Assembly: GCA_948567375.1 (NCBI GenBank)
Contig: OX419762.1
Location: forward strand, 26,056,608 to 26,120,607
Source: Lunularia cruciata
Lineage: Eukaryota > Streptophyta > Marchantiopsida > Lunulariales > Lunulariaceae
DNA length: 64,000 nucleotides
Reading direction: 5' to 3'
Shown: in pieces, positions 42,960 to 52,805 of the stretch
How positions within the stretch are numbered: the stretch's first letter is position 1
How the letters are laid out: each line of letters begins with the position of its first letter
Program-made: the position numbers and the translations under genes
Notes under the pieces: generated by a model
The model's input: the letters and a program-made list of their open reading frames with translations, nothing else
Told to the model about the DNA's origin: nothing
Database searches by the model: none

Positions 42960-44100
42960 CTTCTCTTCTTCCTTATTGAGCTAGTAAGGCCGCAAGGTAC
43001 ATTTATTGGTGATCTGTGTTTTCCGAAGTGATTTCCACCTCCTCCTCTTCAATGCGCCTCTCCATGTTGTTCAAAGATTGCCTATATGAAGGCCAAGGGC
43101 CTCTAGGGAAACAACTGCAATAGTTGGTAGATATACAATTGTGCCCAATATGGCCACAATTGTAACAATGGTCTTGTTCTCCTTGAGTTCCTTCTCCTTG
43201 TGGGACTCCACCTCTTTGTTCTTCTACCCGTCCATGCTCCCCTTGAAGCGGTCATGCTCCTCAATCTCCAAATCAAAGGTTACCCAATTCCATCGGTACT
43301 AGTCCACCCATGTGTGGCATTTCTACCCGATAATATTGAGGTAGAACTACTCCTTCACCTCCACCCAATGCTCCTACTATTCTCTACGCACAAGCAATGG
43401 CTTCAAATACCGTGCAAGGATTTTGCACCATGACTTCTTGGCGAATCCACTCCTTTAATCCTCATTTGAAATTGTCGAGAGCCTCTGCTGGACTCATATT
43501 GGTTATTACAACTTGTAGATCTAGAAATGCCTCCACATACTCTTGTACACTATTCTTCTGTCTCAATCCCCATAGTCGGGTTTGAGCCATCTATCGGAAC
43601 TACCATTGGGACCTCAGAAGCTATCACTCATTGATAATACTCCTCGCCAAAATTCCTAACCACAAAATCTCTAAACATCACTTTTGGTCTCACTATATAA
43701 CGGATTTCTACTTGAGTGTTGAAAGGGAGAGGATTTGGGACATTCACATCCATATTATCATAATAGAATGTAGATTGTCAAATCCCACTCTTTGTCATAT
43801 ATCACCATAGGTAGAATCACTAGGTTTGGTGAGTTCATCACCCTATCCCTGAATTTTGCGCCAAAGTGATAAACTAGCAATACCCTTGTTTTCTCACGCT
43901 AGATGTACATAACCTTGATATGGAATGGATTCAGGAATGGAAAGCTAGGTGCGGGAAATTTTCCTCCCGGTGCATCCATCCCGTCTGCTCTTTAAAGTCC
44001 TTCCTAAGTCTAACAATTACTCTATGTTCTCCACCTCAAATTACTCAATTTTAGTAGTTCATGCTCTTTCAAGAAGGGTGATCCACTCTCTTGTACTAAG
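42960..44100 (-). pseudogene. Gag of element D
   Basis: The central block below 43590 reads RLWGLRQKNSVQEYVEAF, then LDNFK, a stop, and GLKEWIRQEV, the Retrotrans_gag pattern. A Cys-rich knuckle HCYNCGHIGHNC lies at about 43135-43175 with an atypically short last spacing. Gag and RT share a frame, so the element probably encoded one Gag-Pol. The most N-terminal part (43600-43780) reads MDVNVPNPLPFNTQVEI. Confidence 0.75.
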
Positions 44101-44106
44101 ACACTC

Positions 44107-44118
44107 ACTCTAATACCA
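44107..44118 (-). other. Primer-binding site of element D (tRNA-iMet type)
   Basis: TGGTATTAGAGT on the minus strand, one base after the 5' LTR end, 10 of 12 identical to the iMet PBS. Confidence 0.88.
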
Positions 44119-44119
44119 T

Positions 44120-44855
44120 TGTAATACTCCGAGGACAAGAGAAGAGAGAAAACACAGATTACACACCCAACATTCGGTGCCCCAAAGGAGCACCTTCTCT
44201 TTATTATATAGACAAAGAGGATCTCCTCCAATGAAGTTCCACCATAGGATTAGGCACATAGATAGGTGATATGTCATCAAGCTCCACCGTTGGATTACTT
44301 ACTTGGATGGGTGACATGTAAGTTTAGGTCCTATCTTGTTGGTCAAACAAGCTTTGACTAGAGGGAATCTTTTAGGGAATATTCCTATAGGAGTCTTAGA
44401 ATCACGTGAGTAAGGTACTATTGGAAAGCTCTCAACAAGACAATCTAGGGGGGAGTGAAGGCCAGCCTCTCTTGTGTTGGGGGTAAATTTGCACATTTTT
44501 TAGGCTTAATTCATCCATTTAGGCCTCCTAAATTGCTTTCAAAGATTTTAGGCATATTTTGGTTCCTACTCTATTAGTAGAAGTCCTCTTTTGGTGATAC
44601 TTCTTTCTTATCTATTTATTCCATCATGTGTAACATCCTTCCAAATATTACCAAACCAATTCTCACCTTTAAATCATATGTCTAGTTATTGGTTCTAAGG
44701 TTCTCAAGTCTATTTCAATTTTTGCTTTACTAGTAGAAGTATTGTTTTAGTGATACTTCTATCTGATTTATTTTGACCATCATGTATAACATCATTCTAG
44801 ATGTTACCAAACCAAATTTCACATCTAGGTCATATGGCTAGCTCGTGGTATTACA
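44120..44855 (-). mobile_element. 5' LTR of element D
   Basis: 736 bp, TGTAATACCACGAGC ... GGAGTATTACA on the minus strand, paired with 38840-39563. Confidence 0.92.
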
Positions 44856-45423
44856 TAAATGATGATTGTTTCTATTATCACCAAATTGGACATTGCATTG
44901 TTGAATGTCCACTCAAGAATGTGCAATCTTGACAAGTTGCCCAGATGGAGTTTGTGGAACAGAATGATCAAGGAAATAAGGAATCCCAATAAGAGATTTT
45001 GAGCCACCTATTGGGGACTTGATTAGTTCCAATGGGATCAAAGGCTTGACCTATGCAAGTTTGCTTCACTTGCAAGGTATGACATTTGATTGTGATTGTA
45101 AAAATTTTGTTGATTTTGGAAGTTTAGAGAATTGCATGTCCATGCAATTAGCAAAGGAATCATATAATTCTATCAAGCCAATAATTGGAATCAGATTCAT
45201 ACAATTAGCAAAGGAATCATATACTTCTATCAAGCAAATAATTGGAAGCGGATTCATGATGGCGGATGGTAGAAAGGGTCTTGCATTCCATATCTCACAT
45301 CTTGGTATGTTCAAGATTGGGAAGGAGTATTTGAAGTGTATGAGGTTTACAGTGGCACCTCTACACTATGATATCATTTTGGGTTCACCTTGGCTTGAAA
45401 GTCATAAGGTTCAATTTAACTAA
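44856..45423 (+). pseudogene. Gag zinc knuckle and protease of element C
   Basis: Directly after element D the frame reads DDCFYYHQIGHCIVECP, a CCHC knuckle with the second Cys changed to Tyr. The 134-codon block 45019-45423 is the retropepsin: KNFVDFGSLENCMS (catalytic Asp kept, D-F-G for D-S-G), FKIGKEYLKCMRFTVAPL and YDIILGSPWLESHKVQF (the I-L-G-x-x-W motif). A 57-bp tandem duplication lies inside it. Confidence 0.85.
45145..45258 (+). repeat. 57-bp in-frame tandem duplication in C protease
   Basis: 45145-45201 and 45202-45258 are near-identical (about five differences). They add 19 residues (QLAKESYxSIKxIIG) near the protease flap. Confidence 0.9.
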
Positions 45424-45488
45424 AATTGAGGACAAATTGAGGACAAATTCAAGTACAACACCAAGGTAGGAATTTCTGATTAGGTTGT

Positions 45489-45860
45489 TTGGCACTTTTG
45501 GGTAAGACATCTAAGAATAGTCAGTCCCAAGATGGGAAGTTTATCATGAAAGCAACCATTGAGCAAGTTTTGAAGAAAGATAAGTCCCAAGATGGGAAGT
45601 TTGTTAATGAAGCAACCATAGAGCAAGCTTTGAAGGAAGATAAGTCCCTAGATGGGAAGTTTGTCAATGAAGCAGCTTTAGAGGAAGATAAGTTTGTTTT
45701 CACCATGTGGATCAAGCCTATTGCACAAGGAGAATCTGAGGAGGATCAAGAGCCTCATCAAGTAATGGTTGATCAAATAGTTCAAGAGTTTGTAGATGTG
45801 TTTCTGGAGGGATCTTTCAGAGGGATTACCCTCCAATTGTGGTATGCCATTCAAGATTGA
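45489..45860 (+). pseudogene. Protease-RT linker of element C with 20-residue repeats
   Basis: A 123-codon open stretch. The first half is a tandem array of KSQDGKFVNEATIEQALKED-type units, about 2.8 copies of 60 bp. The second half, VMVDQIVQEFVDVFLEGSFR, is the usual segment before the RT domain (D-V-F). The repeats are in frame and the array has no stop. Confidence 0.75.
45520..45690 (+). repeat. 60-bp tandem repeat, 2.8 copies, in C polyprotein
   Basis: Units start near 45520, 45578 and 45638 with AAGTCCCAAGATGGGAAGTT. The third is shortened at its end. Divergence between units suggests the array predates insertion. Confidence 0.88.
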
Positions 45861-47233
45861 GTTATTGCCAAGGAGTACTCTAGTGAGTAGACCAATCTAT
45901 CGACTCTCACCAAAGGAGTTGGAGGAGTTGCAAAAACACTAACAAAGTTGTTGGAGAAGGATTTCATGACATAATACATCTCCTTGGGGAGCACCAGTAT
46001 TATTCATTCCAAAGAAGGATGGAGGACTTCATTTCTGTATTGATTACCATAGGCTCAATAAACAAATAGTGAAGAATGCATATCCTTTGCCTCAAATTGA
46101 TGACTTGCTTGATCAATTGAGTGGTGCATGATACTTCTCCAAGTTGGATCTTTGTAGTGGCTATTGGAAAATCCTCATTGATAGGAAGGATGTGCAAAAG
46201 ACTACCTTTTGCACAAGGTATTGGCATTTTGAATGGAAAGTTCTACCTTTTGGGCTCACTACTGCTCCAAAAATCATCATGGATCAGATGCCTTGGGGTG
46301 TTGGATGGACTATTGGATTGATATATGGTGGTATACTTGGATGACATTTTAATCTATAGCAAGATGGAGGTAAAACACATAAATCATGTACGTGAAGTCC
46401 TAAGACAACTATGTCAATGGAAGTTCTATTGCAAGAAGTCAAAGTGTGCCTTCAAGTAGAAGGAAGTCACCTTCTTGAGTCACAAGATCTCATCAGAAGG
46501 GATCGAGATGGAAGAGGAGAAAATCAAGGCCATTGTTGACTAGCCTACTCCAAAGGATGTGATAGAGGTGCGAGCATTTAATGGATTAGCAAGCTTTTAT
46601 CAACACTTCATCCACTATTATGTGCACATGGTAACACCATTGACCGACCTCTTGGAGAAAAACTCAAGCTTTCAATGGACCACCAAGCATGAAGAACATT
46701 CCAAAGTTGAAACATATGGTGTCTTCAAGACCCATTCTCCAACCATATGATCCTCAACTACCTTGTGTGGTTGACTTTGATGCTTCTAACTTTGCATTGG
46801 AGTTGTGTTGCAATAGGAATTTCCAGATGTGTTACATCCCATGGCCTTTGTGTCTCACCAATTAAACACCACAGAAAAGAATTATTGTACACAAGATCAA
46901 ACACAACTAGCAATAGTATATTCCACCAAGGTACGGGAGCATTATCTCTTGGGAAAATAGGTGATCATGCAAACCTCCCACAAACTCTTGTTGCAGACAT
47001 TACATTTGGAACACATGAAAAGTAGACATCATCAATGGGAGTAGCATCTCTAATTGTTTGACATCAAACTTGAGTACAGACCAAGTTGGTTCCATATCAT
47101 CCTTGATGCCTTATCATGATGACCTGATTTGAAGTCTCTTCCTCTCATCACGGTGGCAATTACAACAGTATCAATTGAATCTAAGGTCCAAATTGAGTTT
47201 AAGACAACTCTATAACAAGATCCTTTCTTTCAA
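45861..47233 (+). pseudogene. Reverse transcriptase and RNase H of element C
   Basis: Decayed [45 protein letters not shown], then in another frame VVYLDDILIYSK (YLDD, 46328-46363), EVRAFNGLASFYQHFIHYY and FQWTTKHEE. RNase H (46750-47060) is barely readable (QLAIVYSTK-like remnants). Many frame changes make this the most degraded pol of the window. Confidence 0.85.
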
Positions 47234-48320
47234 ATGATACAAGGTTGTCTTGCAATATGCAACAAGGAGTATAACACCTTCTGCTTCAAGGAAGGTCTTC
47301 TATTCCATGAGGACCGGATATATGTTCCAACCAAGAGTGATCTCCGACTTGTGCATCTCCAAGAAGCCCATGACTTACCAATTGTTGGTCACATGGGTGT
47401 GGACATTACCTTGGGTACCCTCCAATGCCAATGGTAGTGGCCCAACATGGCATGAGATGTTTGAGAGTTTGCTTGATCGTGTGAGAGCTACCAATGTAAC
47501 AAGTCCAGTAACCAAAAACCAAGTGGACTCCTTCAACCACTCCTCATTCCATGTGAGCTTGGATCTCATTACATCGTTGCCCAAGACAAAGCAAGGTCAC
47601 ACAATGATAATGGTGTTTGTGAACAAGCTTAATAAGCAAATCCATTTGGCACCAATTTTGGATATCTTGGATGCTCTAACATTGACACAAATCTACTTTT
47701 ACATTGTCTTCAAGCATCATAGGATACCTTGTGTATTCATCTCCAATCGTGATCCTTGATTCATTGGAAAATTGTGGCAAGCACTCTTCTAGATATCAAC
47801 ACCAAGCTTGCTTTGTTCATGGCCTATCATCCTCAAATTGTTAGACAAACTGAACATGCAAATTGCACCTTGGAGGATATGCTTTGTGCCTTCATCAACG
47901 TTCACCATACCAATTGAGATGAATGTCTTGCAATGACAAAGCTTGCATATAATAATTCCAAATAGGCAAGCACCGGATTCTCTCACTTCTTCTTCAATTT
48001 TGGCCAAGATCCACTTGTTCTAAAATCTCTTCTTGCTCCTCCTCCATCTCATATCCCTCATACTTCCAACTTCTTGACCACCATACCCCAATCTCTCCAA
48101 CAAGCTAAATCTCATCTCCTTGTTGCTCAAAAATTGTCAAAAAAAAATATGCAGACCATCATCATTATGATCTCAACTTTCAAGTTGGTGATAAGGTCAT
48201 GCTCTCGTCCAATAACCTACCCCTCCCACTTGATACCCAAGTTTGTAAATTGGCTCCTAATTAGATAGGACCCTTTGATGTCACCTAAATCATTTCTCCT
48301 ATTGCTTATCAACTTGCCTT
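47234..48320 (+). pseudogene. Integrase of element C
   Basis: The HHCC region (EAHDLPIVGHMGVDITLGTL, 47365-47430) lies in one frame. The core lies in another: VSLDLITSLPKTKQGHT (first Asp), FISNRDP (second Asp, then a stop) and RQTEHANCTLEDM (Glu, about 47843-47880) in a third. The C-terminal module FQVGDKVMLSSNNL is at 48180-48225. No single frame covers the domain. Confidence 0.82.
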
Positions 48321-48650
48321 GCCTTGTCATATGTGCATCCACCTTGTCTTTCATATTCCAAGTTGAAACCCTTTGTTCCTAATCCATCTTCTTTTTCCTC
48401 TTTTGTCCAACCTCCTCCTTCTCCTCTTATCCTATCAATGATCATGAAGACTATGAAATTTGATTGGATCCTTGCACGTCACCACATTCAATGAGGTTGT
48501 CAAAAACAATAGAGTACAAAGTCCTCTAGAAAGGGTATCCCTTTCATGATGCCACTTGGGAGCCTCTTTCTCATTTGTAGAATGCATAAATGGCTATCCA
48601 GGAGTTTGAAGCTTCAATGGCGACGAGGATATCACAAACTAGTGGTGGGG
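48321..48650 (+). pseudogene. Chromodomain of element C
   Basis: Remnants in split frames: DWILARHHIQ (about 48455-48490) and GYPFHDATWEPLSHL (about 48535-48580), followed by AIQEFEASMATRISQTS. Same arrangement as 36343-36670. The W-x-P and D-A-T-W-E-P core identify a chromodomain. Confidence 0.75.
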
Positions 48651-48686
48651 GGAATATGTTGTTACATATTCTCCCACCACTAGTTT
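48636..48686. repeat. Inverted repeat across PPT and 3' LTR start of element C
   Basis: Arms 48636-48659 and 48664-48686 are reverse complements apart from one mismatch and one missing base, around a 4-base loop (TGTT). The left arm contains the polypurine tract (GGTGGGGGGAATA). The right arm sits in the LTR start and is absent from the 5' LTR and from C2. Confidence 0.9.
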
Positions 48687-48930
48687 AGAGTTTAGTGATG
48701 AAGTTAGTTAGGACTAATGAAGTAGCAAATAGGCCAAATTAGTCTAGAATATTCTATAAGTATCTTGGAAGCTTCTTAGGAAGCTTCACAACTAGCTAAG
48801 CTTACATCCCAAGTTGGTAGCTTTTAGAAGGAAGCTTCTAGAAACTTCTAACTAGCTTAGCTTGCATGTCAAGTAGACAGCCTCTAGAAAGAAGCTTTTT
48901 GAGAAGCTTCCTTCTTAACTTGGCTTGCAC
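48657..48930 (+). mobile_element. 3' LTR of element C, first part
   Basis: Starts TGTTGTTACAT after the PPT (start ambiguous by three bases) and follows the 5' LTR in sequence, with an HSE at 48836-48848. It is cut by B1 at TGCAC (48926-48930) and resumes at 63339. Confidence 0.88.
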
Positions 48931-49295
48931 TGTGGTACCCACATTTTACATTTTTGATTGTTTTATTTGCATTTTAAAGCAGAAGTAGAGGGTTAGAACC
49001 TAAAGAGTGCTACCCTGGGAAGAAATAAGAAGAAGCGGGGAGGTGCAGTAAAACCCGAAGTCGACCTCGGGTCAAGACGTGAAGAAGGACCCAAAGACAA
49101 AGATGGAGAGAGAGAGAGAGAGACTTTGTATCAAGCGGCACCAGCAGATCCAAAGAACCTGTAACAAACATCTTTGGAGTTGGCGCAATCAAGAAATTAC
49201 GCGGGAAGAAAGTAATGACCTCAGGATCAATAACTTCTTGATAGTGACTAGCAACAACTTCATTGAGTCAGAAATTTGAGAGGAGCGACTGAAGA

Positions 49296-51888
49296 GTGAT
49301 GGATTGGCGCAAGACTATAAAATTACAAGTTGCACAAGAAGGAGGAGCAATGTCCAATTGCTACCCGGTGCCTATTCAGAGTCGACCCAAAGTAATGCAA
49401 ATTGCAAATCAGCAAGAAGAGGAGTGGGTTAGGATTTTGGGGACGATCTTCCATAAGAGAAAAGTGAGGAAGCACACGATAACACCAAAAGTGAGCAAGC
49501 AGAGTGCGGTGAGAGGGCTTGCAATTTGTAGATTAGAAGTAATAGCGCGGATCAAAGTCTTGACGAGACTTCGTATCATGTTCTTGTCTTGGAACTGGAA
49601 CTTCAATTTTCTAGGTTTCATGGTAGAAATTGCAACAAGCAATTGTAAAGATGGGCCAAAACATGAGGGGAAGAGAGGGAATCCTGCTCAATGGACGGAG
49701 GCAGATTGGAGAGTAGTGTTGGGAAGGGAAGCCGGAGAGGTAGGAGGCACCACCTTCTATCAGAAGTGTGATGCTTCAGAAGAGACTGCCAAAGTAAGGA
49801 AGTCATCCCCGCACTAAGAATGGGTATAAGGTGGATAGCTATAGAGACCCTGAGCGGAGAGGAATACTAAGCACAATGATGGCCATGTTCAAACCAGAGC
49901 AAACTACCTATGTTACTATGCAACAGGTAGTGTTCTTTCACCAAATGTTTGCGGGAGAGGCAGTACATTGGGCAAAATGCATGCATCAAAGAGTGGGGGA
50001 GATGATTTCAGGATGAAGAATGGAAATGCTACCACATTATTTTGTGCCATTTGTAGCACACTTTTATTTCGGGTTGAACTTGCTGACTTTGGAAGAGCAA
50101 AGTCAAATGCACTTGCACTTTCATCCAGATTTACGCAAGGAAGCCAATGTAGATGAGCGATACTATATGGAGAGAGTGTGAGAGGGGGATATGTACTACA
50201 AAGAGAGTGAGAGAGAAAAGATCATAGCAATTGACCTTCCAAGGGTGCAAAAGAGAGCCAAGCCTAAGAGTTGTGTTGCAACAATACAACCCTAGAAAGT
50301 TCCAAAGTTTAACCGAATGGTGGTGATAGTGAAGACAAAGGAAGGCATGCAAGAAGAGGAAGAAGAATCAGAAGGAGAAACCGGATCAAAGGAAGGAGTG
50401 TCGGGCAAAGAAGAGGATTTCATGCTACAAAGCAAAGAATTGAGTAGTGACCGTGAAGGTGAAGTGGAGGTTCAGCAAGTGCGATAGCCAATGAAAGAGG
50501 TCGAAAAGCCGAGTCCCAAAGTTTCCATGATGGAATGAGGTAGAGAGAAAAAGAAGGGAGAGGAAGGCGAGGCACAACCCCAAGCTGCCAAGAGTAAGAA
50601 TGCTCTGAGTGTATCTGCAGTGGGGCCCAGTAACCTTACTCAGAAAGAGGGAGAAATTTCCAAAGAGGAAACTTTGAAGGTGCAAAGATCTCAACTTTGG
50701 GCCAAGGTACCAAACGTAGAAGAGTCGGAACCCAAAGTCCGAGCCGAGGATGCAAGGTGCAAAGGAGTGGACTATTTGTCCAGGTTTGTATGCCCATTGT
50801 TGAGAATGTTGCAGCAGAAGAAGATGGAGATGATAAGTGCCAAACTTGACGTACCAGATGAAGTTTATGTCAAGACTTGAAGTGCCAAAACCCCGTTGTT
50901 ATGAAGTAAGCTGACAAGAGTGGAGATGGAGGTCAAAGAACTTCGGGTTGAGGAGGTTCTTTGGGGTAAGCACTTTGAGGCAACAAGAGAAGAGTTAGTA
51001 AAAAATTGTGAGGAAGTGAAGGAGATGACTATGATGAATGTAGGATTGAAAGGAGAACTTGCACAGGTGCGTTTCAAATTGATACACTCCAAAGCAATTG
51101 TTGCGGTGATGGAGCAAGAGTTGGAGAGCCTCAAGAAGAAAGCAGCGGAGAAAGATCAGGCCTGGCAACTAGAGTTGACGGAGCATAGCAGAGAAGATGA
51201 TCAGTTGAGAGGGTTGATGCGAGTAGCAGAGGAACAACTCTCTATGCATCAGAGGGAGAAGGAAGCATTAAAAGCTGAATTTGAAGATGAGCTTCAGATG
51301 TATCGTAGTGAATTGGAAGTAGAGAGGAAGAAGGAGAAGCTTACAATGGTGGAAGAAAGCAGTGAAGTAGAAGGCATCGTCAATGAAATTAAGGCCATGC
51401 TGAGTATGGAAGTGGAATATAAAATCAAAGAGGCGAGGTTGCATGAGCTAAAGTTGCTAGTGCAAGAGACGCGCAAAAGGAAGTCAAAGGATACATAATT
51501 AAATAATCTTTTAATCTGGCTGCGAGATCGTGTAGATAGGAAGATGTTAAAGGTGGAGGGCAATGTGTGTCCAAGACTAGACCTTATTAGGACAAAGTTA
51601 GCTCAACTTCGCAGTAAGGTAGAAGAAGTACGAATACCCAAAGTAAGAGAAGTAGGAGTGCAAGTGTCTTTGAATTTGACATTTGACACTTTAGAGAAGA
51701 GTGGGTCGGAAGATAAAGTTGTAGAAAGGTTACCCATGACCTCAATTGTAGATCGGAGTGGAGACGTAGTAGAATTGATAGAAGAGTTAGGAGTTATGAA
51801 ACCCAAGGATAGAGTAGTAGGAAGTAAAGTTACTTCAGGATTGGGTTTGAAAGCTGATGACGAAGTAGACATCGGATTGGATTAGCAA
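49296..51888 (+). pseudogene. LTR-encoded coiled-coil protein in the B1 5' LTR
   Basis: The first 173 codons are open in one frame (49296-49817: VMQIANQQEEEWVRILGTIF, MFLSWNWNFNFLGFMVEI, TEADWRVVLGREAGEVGGTT). After one frameshift near 49800 a second frame runs to 51888 with about eight stops: MMAMFKPEQTTYVTMQQVVF, HYFVPFVAHFYFGLNLLTLE, HFHPDLRKEANVDERYYMER, a charged linker, then long coiled coil at 50920-51498 (ELVKNCEEVKEMTMMN, ELESLKKKAAEKDQAWQLEL, FEDELQMYRSELEVERKK) ending at TAA after RKSKDT, and an extension to 51888. No domain recognised. Sense-oriented, upstream of the TATA box, so in U3. Expression would need transcripts reaching into the 3' LTR, or another promoter. Confidence 0.78.
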
Positions 51889-51998
51889 CAATTTTGAGAT
51901 TTGAAGAGGCATATATGAAGGGGTGCATTGTTATTTCAAATCTGCAGGTTAAAAGAGTTGTAGAACGGTATAGTTGTTAGAATTGTTGATGGCTTCAC

Positions 51999-52006
51999 TA
52001 TTTAAG
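51999..52006 (+). promoter_or_regulatory. Putative TATA box of B1 5' LTR
   Basis: TATTTAAG. The same place in other copies reads TATTTAAAAG (62657-62666) and TATTTAGA (21869-21876). It lies about 110 bp after the ORF end. Transcription start not determined. Confidence 0.45.
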
Positions 52007-52679
52007 AGTGGCATTTGCAGTCATATGTTGTTCAGTGCTCATAATTTCTGAGAATAGATAAAGTGAAGTGTTGTGAAGCAGTGCTCGTTGCTTGAGCTTG
52101 ATTCTAAGTATCAACCCTATGTCTGTGTTTGTGAGTGTATAGAGAATTTCAAAGTGCAAGTCAGTGTGCTTGTTGGATGTTGGATTCCGTAGTCTTGATC
52201 TTCATTTTGTGTGTTTGATCTTGAGTGAAGTGCAATCAAATTAATGCCTTGACAGATCTAAGAGGAATTGTAGTGTTGGTGGTATTATGCAGTTGTGAGT
52301 GTAGCGTGAAGTTGATGTGAAGCAATTTCAATCAAGGAAGTTGTGCCTTCAATAGAGGGGTAGAACACAATTCTGAGGCAAAGTCATTTTATAGTGAAGT
52401 GTCATTTTTGGGAAAGCATGATCATCACAATCAAGATTGTTTGGAAAGAATTGAAGGTGTTGTGATTAAGGAGTGTTAATCTGTGACAAGATTGCAAGTC
52501 AGTGCTTGTTACTCTCTTCTAGGTGTGGTTTCTACCTAAGAGATTAAAGACGCAACAAGAACTACATTGTAACTATTTGACTTTGTATTTGGACATTTCT
52601 GAATTGTATCTCTGCAGGAACAAACTTTACTTACCCGATTACCGCAAAAATGATATTTGCCGGGTTGTCACATGATTTT

Positions 52680-52697
52680 TGGCACCGCTGCCAGGGA
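52680..52697 (+). other. Primer-binding site of B1 (tRNA-Asp type)
   Basis: TGGCACCGCTGCCAGGGA, seven bases after the LTR. It matches the Athila/Tat tRNA-Asp PBS except for C/T and G/A transitions. Confidence 0.88.
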
Positions 52698-52805
52698 TAC
52701 AAATCTTGGAAGTGGAAGAATATGAAGCCAAATTCAAAACTTGGTATCAAAGCAATATAAATTTCTGCATCGAGAGAACAAAAGGAAGAGAGAGTTTGAA
52801 GACGA

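Larger units (their letters stand above)
38840..44855 (-). mobile_element. Element D: complete chromovirus, minus strand
   Basis: LTRs 44120-44855 (5') and 38840-39563 (3'), iMet PBS 44107-44118, gag, protease, RT, RNase H, integrase, chromodomain and PPT (39564-39578). The target duplication CAAAT (38835-38839) / TAAAT (44856-44860) differs at one base. The two LTRs look over 90 per cent alike by eye. It is the most intact pol of the window: from 42582 to 39577 nearly all blocks share one frame. Confidence 0.93.
48931..52672 (+). mobile_element. 5' LTR of B1
   Basis: 3742 bp, TGTGGTACCCACA ... GGGTTGTCACA. It contains the LTR ORF (49296-51888), a TATTTAAG box at 51999-52006 and about 0.65 kb of downstream R-U5 without coding content. 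A (GA)9 tract lies at 49106-49123. Confidence 0.95.

Noticed and set aside
49106-49123. (GA)n microsatellite as a regulatory element
   Set aside because: A short simple repeat that varies in length between the two B1 LTRs; nothing else supports a role.
49296-51888. Assigning the LTR protein to a named family (env, Transposase_32-like or plant mobile domain)
   Set aside because: No signature residues recognised; no transmembrane or signal segment visible. Left as unknown.
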